From the NCBI GenBank assembly GCA_030533445.1, contig CM060076.1:11524001-11588000 (forward strand): DNA of 64,000 nt, in the 5' to 3' direction. Each line of letters starts with the position of its first letter. The stretch's first letter is position 1. The notes beneath the pieces were generated by a model. It did not search any database. It was not told where the DNA came from and was given only the letters and a program-made list of their open reading frames with translations. Made by a program: the position numbers and the translations under genes. The DNA comes from Cyprinodon diabolis (taxonomy: Eukaryota > Chordata > Actinopteri > Cyprinodontiformes > Cyprinodontidae). Below are positions 51,358 to 60,943 of the stretch, one piece after another.

Positions 51358-52226
51358 GTAATGCTACAGCAAAAAAAAAAAAAAAAACAATGTTCCTGTA
51401 TCAGTTTTTCTTGTTTTAAGGGCTTTACATTTTTTTTAATCATCTCGCACTAAATTGTCTTTTTCCATCAGTAATGGCTCCTAAAGCTTATTGTAAGTAC
51501 GAACTGATAGCATTTATGCATTAGTTTTATTAATAAAAAAAAACATTAATTCCAATCAAAGTCTTCTTTTAAAATGAGAAATCTAGCTATAAAAATATCT
51601 ACCTAACAATCACCGATTTTATCAGCCATTTGTTTTCTGTGCGCATTAAAGGTAAGAAATGCAGGTTCCAGTAGCCTAGTTTATCAAATATTTCAATGAA
51701 AACATAATGTATATATACTGGTGTCATTCTGCATTTGTAAAACAGGGTAATTAGATGAAGCTTTTATGTTCTCTCTAAATAGCCTAGAAGTCTATTGATC
51801 TTTATGTTGATTAATCTGACAGAACTCTAATATCCAATTTATCTGAGGATTTATATCTCAATCAGTTTAAATGCCATGCACATATGCATTGTGCAATGCT
51901 GTATCACACTGTTTTCTGAGATTTACAATATTAGTCTGAGCTGCTTTTCTTTATTCATGGTGTTCTATTTTGTGCTTAAAAGTTGTTTACATTTATGATT
52001 TATTTGAGGCATCTGCAGCACAAGAATCCTTGTGATTTCAAGGTCTACTTTAGGTCTTTTCGAGACCTAAAGTACCTGCTGTAAACATGTATTTGCCTCT
52101 GACACACAAATAAAACACTGCATTTAAATCTGCACCTTTAAGGTCTGAAAGTAACAATTATATGAGCTAGAAATAGGCTGTTGTTTGACAATGTAATTAT
52201 TAGTTTTCTTTGTTTTTCCTTCTCAG
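51358..52226 (+). other. ptprk: intron between W10 and W11 (apparently extra)
   Basis: 869 bp, AAAG|gtaatg ... tctcag|CACC. It opens with a poly-A run (51370-51386). Near 52041-52071 there is a short inverted pair, AGGTCTACTTTAGGTC and GACCTAAAGTACCT. No mobile element was recognised. Confidence 0.85.
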
Positions 52227-52346
52227 CACCACGTCACCTGGTGGGAAACCTGCCCCCTTACACTAATGTCAGCCTGAAGATGATCCTGACCAATCCGGAG
52301 GGAAGGAAGGAGAGTGATGAAACCATCATTCAGACCGATGAAGATG
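52227..52346 (+). CDS. ptprk: ptprk exon W11 (FN3-2, second half)
   Basis: 120 nt, phase 1 to 1, local residues 416-455. It encodes LPPYTNVSLKMILTNPEGRK and ETIIQTDED, with a sequon NVS. W10+W11 sum to 303 nt, the recalled size of the single mammalian exon 8. Confidence 0.97.
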
Positions 52347-52510
52347 GTAAGAAATAAATGATGTTTGAAATTTACTTTCCTCCATTATGCTCATCTGCAT
52401 GTCGTCTTCTATGTGTTTTAGTTTGGTCCCAGCTTCCTCGTTTGAAGAGCATCATTTTACTGCTAGTTTTATTAGCATTTACAGATTGTGCCTCTGTGTT
52501 TGTGTAACAG

Positions 52511-52620
52511 TTCCAGGTCATGTTCCCAGCCAGTCACTTAGAGCCACTCCATCTGAAGAGACAGTAAGCCTTAGCTGGAAGGAACCCACTGAGCCCAATG
52601 GAGTTATAACCCAATATGAG
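52511..52620 (+). CDS. ptprk: ptprk exon W12 (FN3-3, first half)
   Basis: 110 nt, phase 1 to 0, local residues 456-492. It encodes VPGHVPSQSLRATPSEETVS and LSWKEPTEPNGVITQYE. The size equals the recalled mammalian exon 9, so this boundary is ancestral. The preceding intron is 164 bp. Confidence 0.97.
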
Positions 52621-52720
52621 GTAGGATCATTTCCGGGAGCAGTTGAAGGAGTGGAATTAGTAAAACACATTACAGAATTCATATTAAAAACCGTTTTTTT
52701 GTGTCTCTGAATCTATTCAG

Positions 52721-52922
52721 ATCAGCTACATTGGCGTACGCTCGTTTGACCCTTCAGTGCCTCTTCAGCGGCCGGGAGTGACAGTGTCATTACCTTCAAA
52801 TGCCACCCATTACACATTTGCCCAGCTCCACCCAGGTGTTACATATCACCTCACTATACGAGCATCAACATCAAAAGGTTTTGGTCCTGCATCCACACTT
52901 AATGTGACCACGAATATCTCAG
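52721..52922 (+). CDS. ptprk: ptprk exon W13 (FN3-3, second half)
   Basis: 202 nt, phase 0 to 1, local residues 493-559. It encodes ISYIGVRSFDP, then LHPGVTYHLTIRASTSKGFG and NVTTNIS, with sequons NAT, NVT and NIS. The size equals the recalled mammalian exon 10. The flanking introns are only 100 and 79 bp. Confidence 0.97.
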
Positions 52923-53001
52923 GTACAAGAGAGATTACAAACAGCATAAACATTTTATACACTGTAATTGCAGCATGAGACTTCACTGTTTTCTCTTATA
53001 G

Positions 53002-53107
53002 CCCCTACAATAGATGAGTATGATGTGTCAGAAGCATTTCTTAATGAAACTGCAACGACGATCACTGTCCTGCTCAAACCCGCACAAGCTAAGGGTGCAC
53101 CTATAAG
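53002..53107 (+). CDS. ptprk: ptprk exon W14 (FN3-4 start)
   Basis: 106 nt, phase 1 to 2, local residues 560-594. It encodes APTIDEYDVSEAFLNETATT and ITVLLKPAQAKGAPI, with a sequon NET. The next intron is 90 bp. Confidence 0.96.
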
Positions 53108-53197
53108 GTATAATTTTCATAAATGCCATATTTCTTGTTTCTGGCATTTGCATAACAAAGAAAACTTGAATTATTTTCTTTCGTTCTTTGCCTCCAG

Positions 53198-53270
53198 TGC
53201 ATACCAGATTGTGGTGGAGGAAGTTAACCCTCAGCGGTCACGTCGACAGGCTTCCTCTGATTGTTACGAG
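53198..53270 (+). CDS. ptprk: ptprk exon W15 (FN3-4, furin cleavage site)
   Basis: 73 nt, phase 2 to 0, local residues 595-619. It encodes AYQIVVEEVNPQ, then RSRR (codons at 53235-53246), a fit to the furin consensus R-X-K/R-R. R2B receptors are cut here by proprotein convertases into two non-covalently linked chains; human kappa has RTKR at this place. The exon ends DCYE. Confidence 0.95.
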
Positions 53271-53546
53271 GTAACTGATACACTGTTCTGCATACATTTA
53301 ATCCTCCAGATGCATTTATCAAATGCTAGTATAGATTATGTTGAAATACATACCAGAAAATTTTATTTGTCCCTCAGATATACTGGTTTAACTTTGTTGA
53401 GGAAGATAATTTATTTTGTGAGGTGTTGCTATTTTTTGCAAATCTTAACAATTTACAATAAAAACACTGTTACCATGTTTAAAATTGCTATCCTGTTTAT
53501 CATGTATCGTTAAGACTTCATGACAAAGCATCCATATAATCCCCAG

Positions 53547-53669
53547 GTTCCAGTTTCCTACCACAGTGCATCAAGTGGTGGTTCTCCATATTATTATGCT
53601 GCCCAGCTTTCCCCCAGCAACCTACCAGAGCCTCTCCCCTTTACTGTTGGAGACAACAAGACATACCAG
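53547..53669 (+). CDS. ptprk: ptprk exon W16 (FN3-4), GC donor
   Basis: 123 nt, phase 0 to 0, local residues 620-660. It encodes [20 protein letters not shown] and [15 protein letters not shown] with a sequon NKT. The exon must end CAG|gcaagt to keep the frame into W17, so the intron has a GC instead of a GT donor. The rest of the donor fits the consensus perfectly. Confidence 0.92.
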
Positions 53670-54740
53670 GCAAGTTTTGTTCAATTTAAAATGAATGAGG
53701 TCAATTTTCAACAACGTTAGATAAAAACCGTTGAATTTTTAAAGAATGTTGATAAAAATCGTCGAAAAAAAATGTAGTTATCATGTCAAATAACTAAGGA
53801 GAAGAAATGAAGTTGAAGCATGATTTTTCCAATGTAATTATTTTTTGAGTTGTATTGTTAAATGAGCTTAACTAAAACCCTGTTTTTATATCCTCAGTCA
53901 CTAAAATGCATTCAAACAGGACTAGGAGCAGGCAGTTTTAGTGTATATGTAGTTTCATTTTGACCAAGGAAAAATTCGAGCTAACTGAGGAAGCAGTTAA
54001 GATCAGGAACTGATGTCACGCCTGGCACTATGCTGAGCTAAGAAGAGTTTTTAACAAAGGGTGTAAAGCGAGTTCTGATTATGGCGAGCAAACCAAGCTT
54101 GACGGATGTTTTTGTAGGTTTCCAGTAGTAGAATAAAGGAGGGTTAAAGAGAGCAGGCTGCATGGATGGTAGATGAAAATTGTCACAATCAATGGTCAAA
54201 CACCTGGCCTTAATCATCAGATCATTACAACGGGGTTTAGTTAAAGATCTGGCTTTGGTTGCCTTTATTGTGTATTGATGCTGATTGTGCAACTGATTGC
54301 AGCTGGTTGGGTTCTGCTTAAACGTACCTGTACCAATTTTAAATATCTGGGAAAACAAGGAAGGGGATTGGGGCAGGGGATAGAGACCAGGCTGCATTGT
54401 CCATCCTGCCATATTTCCAACAGGATTAACATTGAATTTCATCTGTTTGTTTTAGCAAAATATTAAATCACTTAACCATTTATTCCCATCCATTAACTAA
54501 AGATAGTCAAACTTAGCAAAAAAATTTTTTAGCATAAACACCTAAACAATACAAACTAGTTTACAATTGAGAGAATTTAGTGGTAGTCTTACAGCATGAT
54601 ACAGAAGACATTTATAGCACAATTTAACATTCTTTCAATAGCACTCTCAAAAAAAAGTGTAAAATTAATACATTCTGATTTAAAGACTGGTATTTTATAG
54701 AAATAAAATACTATAAATCGATTTATCTCCTTCCATAAAG
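53670..54740 (+). other. ptprk: GC-AG intron between W16 and W17 (apparently extra)
   Basis: 1071 bp, gcaagt ... cataaag. The middle (about 53900-54430) is less AT-rich than its flanks and opens a 134-codon frame on the minus strand that resembles nothing I know. It may be an old repeat. Confidence 0.8.
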
Positions 54741-54815
54741 GGTTTCTGGAATCCTCCATTGGCTCCAAGGAAGAACTACAACATCTACCTTCAAGCAGTC
54801 AGCAGCACTGAAAGG
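54741..54815 (+). CDS. ptprk: ptprk exon W17 (FN3-4)
   Basis: 75 nt, phase 0 to 0, local residues 661-685, GFWNPPLAPRKNYNIYLQAV followed by SSTER. W15+W16+W17 sum to 271 nt, against a recalled or derived 274 nt for the single mammalian exon 12; the difference is one codon after the furin site. The following intron is 277 bp. Confidence 0.95.
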
Positions 54816-55092
54816 GTAAATACAAATTTGTTAAGGTTGACGCACAATATTTAAGCAGTGAGCTTATGCTCCACACCTGTTAGCTGCTATGATTATATGT
54901 ATCAAGTTGCAGAGACAGAGATATGCCCTAATAAGCTTAGCTTTAGAAGTTGTGTGTAAGCAAAGACTTGAAATCATTGCTTGGAGCGTAGAATATGAAT
55001 ACAGTACATCCAATAATAGTCAATATTAGACTCTCTTTTGTATGGGGTTGACATATCGTCTTCATGTATTTTTCTTTTGTTTTATTTTACAG

Positions 55093-55129
55093 GAAACTAA
55101 AACACAGTGCTTGAGGCTGGCAGCTAAAC
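55093..55129 (+). CDS. ptprk: ptprk exon W18 (end of FN3-4)
   Basis: 37 nt, phase 0 to 1, local residues 686-697, ETKTQCLRLAAK. The size equals the recalled small mammalian exon 13. Acceptor TTTTACAG, donor gtaaga. Confidence 0.93.
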
Positions 55130-56029
55130 GTAAGAACACTTTCACTGCTCAGATATCATGTGTAAATAAAACAAATCTCATGTGTTTTTAGCTCACATTT
55201 AGCGGTTTTTATGTCGTTAAAGCGGGCAAAGATCCATATCAGCACGTCTTATGATTTTCCATGTGTGTCTTTGCATATAGTTATTAGTATTGATACAGTA
55301 CGCTCTGGATAAAGAGCAAATGAGCTGTCATTTCTATTAGCCTGTGTTTAGTAGTAGTTTTCTTTAGCGACATTTATTTTTATTATTATTGCATTTGAAA
55401 GCAATAGAAAAACACATTCACGTAGACGTAATATGTCTGCTTGTGTGTCATTTTAATATTTGTATGCTCATACTCTCCAAATAGCAGATTTTACCAGCAG
55501 CCATATGTTGATAGATTATCAGTCAGGTTTTAGATGGCGGAGGGATAATCCCTGAAAAAGCCCACACACATACATGTGCTGTTTTGAAAAAAAAAAATTT
55601 AATGGGTCTGATGGATTAACATGCAGCTTTTTAGAGTCAGATGATAGGGAGAAAAAAACATATTATGTTTTCAATTAAACTGACAAACAGACACTATTGT
55701 GTATCACTTAATGATAAATGTGCTATTTATTAAGGTTTTATTTTGTATAGTTTTATACACAGCTGTTAAATATTAATGCCACTCTAGGAATATATTTGGT
55801 TTCCAGCATATTCCAGATTTATCTTATTTTTAAGGTGTTGAAATCTATAGAATTTGCCTTTGATAAAAGTTTATAAAAGCTTATTTTTCTAACTGATAAT
55901 ATGAATAAGGATGATTTAATCTAGTGTTTTTGAGGCATGTTTATATTTTATCATACAGCTGCTATGTAGTGAGTATGAATCCTAACTATCTTACCCCCCA
56001 TTAGCTGTCTTTCTGTTTTGATTTTTGCA

Positions 56030-56190
56030 CTTAGTTGGTTTGACCTTGTAGTGCGGTCGGCTCTCAAAGCTACCAAGTCAGATAAGATTATTTTGAGCCC
56101 AGTCAGCCGTTGCAATTAGCCATTACTGCTAATTGTTTAGGTGTTTGACAGCTATACTAACCATCCATAATGACTAATTCAATAAATGAT
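56030..56190. promoter_or_regulatory. candidate conserved non-coding element with paired homeodomain sites
   Basis: It contains a perfect inverted pair CAATTAGC (56113-56120) and GCTAATTG (56128-56135) with a 7-bp spacer, plus more TAAT sites nearby. This could be a homeodomain dimer site. Inference only. Confidence 0.25.
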
Positions 56191-56735
56191 GCTTTTCTTT
56201 TGAATTCAAAAGACAAATAAATAAATAAATGCAGTAACTACAAAATGTAATAAAAAAAAAATAAAATAAAATAAAAACTACATATTTGGAAGTCCAATCA
56301 GTGTGACCAGGAACTTTAAATGTGTGTCAAAGGTTTGGTTATTTCTCTCTGATGTATCTAAGGTGTTGTATGAAGTTGAAAGGTGGACTATCCTGGGTCA
56401 GCATATTCCAAGTGTTGCTTGTGGCTATAGCTGGCATAACAGGTGCTCCCTGGGACTAAAATCTGCTAAAACAAACTGGCATTCTGTCCTTCTAGCCTGA
56501 GGAGATCTGAGGATAGCTGGAAGACTTTGGAGAGGATGTTTTAAATTGTGGATAATAATAGAGAGGAAGAAATTAATGGGCAAAGAGGTTGGACGAATGT
56601 CCCTTCCTTTATCTCTGCATGTGTCTGAGGCATGCATTCAAGAGGGAGGATTAAGTGATGGTGGTTCTATTAGGTCATCTGGGGTATTGTGTATTGTCAT
56701 TGCTGCCTCAGGGAGTTGTGTTAGGATGTGTGCGC

Positions 56736-56771
56736 CTGTGTGTGTGTGTGCGTGTGTGTGTGTGTGTGTGT
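56736..56771. repeat. (TG)n microsatellite
   Basis: TG run with two interruptions. Confidence 0.95.
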
Positions 56772-59040
56772 GCTGACCTGGATCATTTTTACAGACATTA
56801 AAAGTCGACATTATGAGGTCAGCCTGTGACGCCTTTCAAGATGTGGATGCTGTCTCATTTAGTTTCTGTTGACTTGACTCGCAGAGGCTTGGCCAAAGTT
56901 GTGGAAAGAAATTTCTTGACATCTAATTTATTTTGTCAATAAAAAAGACAACTAGATTAGATATGTACCTGTAAAGTTATTCTTAAAGACAAGCAATATT
57001 TGGAGAAAAACAAACTTTGAACAAATTTGACTTTTTATTTTTATTTTTGTATTTATGCAATGCAGAATTTTGATGGGTTAAAAATTACAAAACCATTTTG
57101 TAACATGACTAATATTGAACAAACCCACAACAGTTTATTGCGATAACTATTTGCAGTAAGCCAACAACAGGAAAAAAATGTTAAACTTAATCTTTATACA
57201 AATTTTTTGCTTGGTTTAGCGATAGAAAAGCTCATTCCTCCTTAAAAAATTATTTTAGAAAAGCCATGAAATTAAGCAAACAGGTTTTAGGTAATTTATT
57301 ACACCCATTTAAGATCTCTAGTATTCACAAAACTAATATTGCAGTTTAGATTATATCTATACTGTATAGAAAATGCCATGGAATGGAAGTAGCAGCAGAC
57401 AATAATTTGCAGTATATTGTCTTCTGCTATCATAAATTGTGTTTTCCACGTGGAATCCTTTGGACATTTAAACAATAGTTTATTGTTCTTTGTTAGTATC
57501 AATAACAACAGATGATATTGTCTGTTTTTTGTTAATAGCCTTGCTAAACTGATATGTTTCAGTTTGCATTGCTGTGATACAGTCACGTGGCTTAAAGCCA
57601 AGTATGACACTATCAAAGAGAAGTCACAATACTTGGATTGAGAGTTAGGGGTAAACATGATGAATTGTTTACATTCAACATATAATTCAACTTTGTTAAA
57701 AAGAAACTCAAAAGAACTGTAATTAAGTCTCAGACTGGGGATTTGACTTAACACTTACCTGTGTTGACTTGAGGGTTTACTCTGACTTGACAGTCTTTTA
57801 TTGGGACTTGACTTGAACATAAAGACAATGACATGTTCCCACCTCTGCTGTAGCGTACATTTTGTGTTCTTTTGCTAACCCACAGCACCGTAGCCTTTAT
57901 TTGGCAAGCTTAAATGTAGTTCTGAAAGCATTTCATCTTTGGAATGCAAAATGCACCACACATAGGCACCATCTCTGCAAAACCAATGTGGATATAAATG
58001 TCTGACCAGATATATATTTCAATATCATCACACATTATGTAGACCCAGTTATTGCAACAATGATTATTCACTCACTTCAGCAAGATGAATATTTGGAGTG
58101 ACCAGATCAGAGGAGTCTAACCGATTTTCGAAACGTTTAAGCACAAATGGAAGCAAATATCTGCTGTCCCCATATGTTCATCTAGGAGAAGCATGTCCTG
58201 TAAAGTCAATGACTTGATGCTATCAGATGATTTCCCTTAGATAGAAAAGGTTTCACCAATCTGACTGTATCATCAGATTGAATTATTTCTGTAACGTCCC
58301 CGGAGATCACATGATGTAAAGTGACAATGTATAAATAAATTGAAATCAAATTGAATTACACTTCATCCCAGTACACACAATAATTACAAAGGATTATGAG
58401 GGAAACCTTTACTTTATAGGTATGAGTTTCACTGAATTAGTGTGATTTCTTTGAAATCATAATTTAGACTAAGTGAACTATGCTTTTAGATGTACTAACC
58501 TTACAGGAGATGATAAACATTGTTATAACAACTTTACAAACATCATGGAAACTGGTACTTTATTAACCTGTTATGTTACATAATGACATGTTTTACAACC
58601 AAACATTTATCTAATGATAATGTTACACATATCTAGCAGATGAAGAAGGATTGGGATTATTTCTATCTTGTTGGCATTTATCCTTCAAAGTAGATTATTG
58701 TTTTGTTTTTTTTTCACATATGTTTTTGCCTTGGATTACTTGGATTACTATAATGCATAATAATGTTCTTATATGGCAATGAACAGAATTCTGGTTGTAC
58801 AAAAATAAAATGATAAAGTAGAGCGCATGAGCTTAGAATTAAGCTTCACTTTGTGTCCCTCATGAACCATGTTTAGCCTTGTGCACACTGTCTGAAACTT
58901 AATTGATGAATTATATTCCATACAATAAAAGTCAGGGAGTTACGTCAATTCTCTAAAGTCATCAAGAACAGACATGAGTTTGATTTGAGTGTCTCTGTAT
59001 GACATTGGAAATATTTTATAGTTCCCATTAAATTAGTGTT

Positions 59041-59255
59041 GACCTAGTGCTTAGAGCAGTGCACTTGTGTTCTGAGAAGGTTGCAAGTACCTGGTTCAAT
59101 CCCCACAGTCTGTACTCTTGGTCTCTGAGCAAGACAGTTAACCCCACACTGCTCCACAGGCACCACATAATGGCAGCCCACTGCTCCCCAAGGGGATGGG
59201 TTAAATGCAGAAAGTTAATTTCTCCATTGTGAGATCAATAAAGTTCAAATTAATA
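59041..59255 (+). mobile_element. tRNA-derived SINE, copy 2
   Basis: A good B box GGTTCAATCCC (59093-59103), an A box-like stretch near 59046, and the same body as copy 1 (CCAAGGGGATGGGTTAAATG). The end GATCAATAAAG is near 59240. Confidence 0.75.
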
Positions 59256-60807
59256 TTTTATTCAAATTATATTTCCAAAGTGTTAACCAATGAAAACCAA
59301 ATGCCATGGGTACAATGAGATACACACAAAAGGAATGCATAAAAAACAAAGTAGATTAAGCTGTTTATTGTCCATATCCTTCTATGCTCTATATTATTTA
59401 TATCTATGTATGCCTTTAATACATGTTTTTTAAGATTATTCTACTAAAAAAATATATATTGAAAACAAAAATGATAGCAGGGATCATGGGATTACATGCA
59501 AATGTTTAGTTTATCAAGTTCCAGAAGAGGGTGTGGGGCAGAGAAAAACTGAACCTCTACAGCTGTTTGTTTATGTGACTTTATCTAAATGCTGTGCGAA
59601 AAAAAGTTAAATTATGCAATTCTCTGTAATTATAATCCGTGTTTTTGGGTATCTTTGCCAAGAGTCAACTCTGACTGGCCTCTCATTAGATATTTTACCA
59701 AACAATGCAATTCTCTAAATCACAGGAAAGACACTGAAGAATACACATATGCATTAAACAGAATCTTTTTGTTAAAACAAATACTTGAACATATGCTTTT
59801 TTTAATGGAGAAATGTTCGCTTTTAAATATTCAAAACAATACACTTTTCATTTAACTTTACTTTGAAAGTCAAAGACTGGCTCTAGGCCTTTTTTGTTGT
59901 ACTTCTCATTTCATGGCATTTTAAATTAGGATTCGTCACGGCCAGTTTTCCTGTTAGCCACAGTCCATCTTAAATGTGTGTCTGTCTAAAATTTAAAAAG
60001 AAATGGTAAACTTAACATTTGCATTGTGACATTGTATTAATAGTTCAATGACCTCCATTTATTTCTTTACATTATACCTATTTTGAATGCAAAGCTGTTA
60101 TCTTCGACACACTTCAAATGTACGTTTTAAGATTATGACTACTCCACCGATTTATTCACCAGTTTCCAAGGGAACATTTATTTCCCACATTTCATTTGAA
60201 AAGAATGCATTTTTAAATTAAGGCTGTTTTTCTCCTCAAAATTTTTTTTTGATCCGAATAATTAAATATCTTTACCTTGAATAAAAATTGAAACTATTTT
60301 TTAAAAATATCTGATATTTCTCTACAATGGATTCATTAAACCTCAGTTTTGCCTGATCTGAGCCTAGGTATGATTAATACCTCCTATATTTAAATACAGA
60401 ATCTGTTGATTCATTTTCCCTGCTTTCCCGATTTTGGGTTTTTGTAAGGATAAACCTAAGAAAAACAAAGATTATTCATAGGATTGTGGGATGACGTCCT
60501 TTGACAGCATGAGAAGACTGGATGTGTAAATAGTTAAAAATAGTGTCAGGATTCGTTCTTCATTTTTTAACCAGCCCACAGCCAGAGGGTACGTTCAGAG
60601 CATAAAACATAGATAGGTATACAGAGGATGGATGTATTTTTTGTTTTTACGCATGTTCAAGATTTTCTATATTTTATTTATCTTTCGATGGAAGTTTGAT
60701 TCTTTATCTTTAAAATTTGATATATAAGCTAAGGCTCATGATAATTTCTGCCATTTTCTTATGTATTTATTTATTTCAGTAACTGACGAAAATTTTACTT
60801 TTACTAG

Positions 60808-60943
60808 ATGCGACAGAGGAACCTGAAGTCATCCCGGACCCTGCCAAACAGACAGACCGAGTGGTGAAAATAGCTGGAATAAGTGCTGGTGTTCTTGTCT
60901 TTATTCTGCTGGTGCTGGTGGCCATCCTGCTGGTCAAGAAAAG
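60808..60943 (+). CDS. ptprk: ptprk exon W19 (transmembrane segment)
   Basis: 136 nt, phase 1 to 2, local residues 698-742. It encodes ATEEPEVIPDPAKQTDRVVK, then a hydrophobic helix of about 22 residues (IAGISAGVLVFILLVLVAIL and on) followed by basic KK/KR stop-transfer residues. A branch-point-like TAACTGAC lies 20 nt before the acceptor TTTTACTAG. Donor gtgagt. Confidence 0.97.

Larger units (their letters stand above)
55130..60807 (+). other. ptprk: intron between W18 and W19
   Basis: 5678 bp. It holds a possible conserved block (56030-56190), a GT repeat (56736-56771) and a SINE (59041-59255). The remainder is AT-rich without recognisable features. Confidence 0.8.

Noticed and set aside
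51093..51443. 116-codon minus-strand frame opposite W10
   Set aside because: It is the shadow of the ptprk exon on the other strand.
60770..60807. Stronger-looking acceptor TTATTTCAG 28 nt before W19
   Set aside because: Using it would shift the frame, and it lies before the likely branch point TAACTGAC. The nearer TTTTACTAG keeps the frame and matches the kappa protein.
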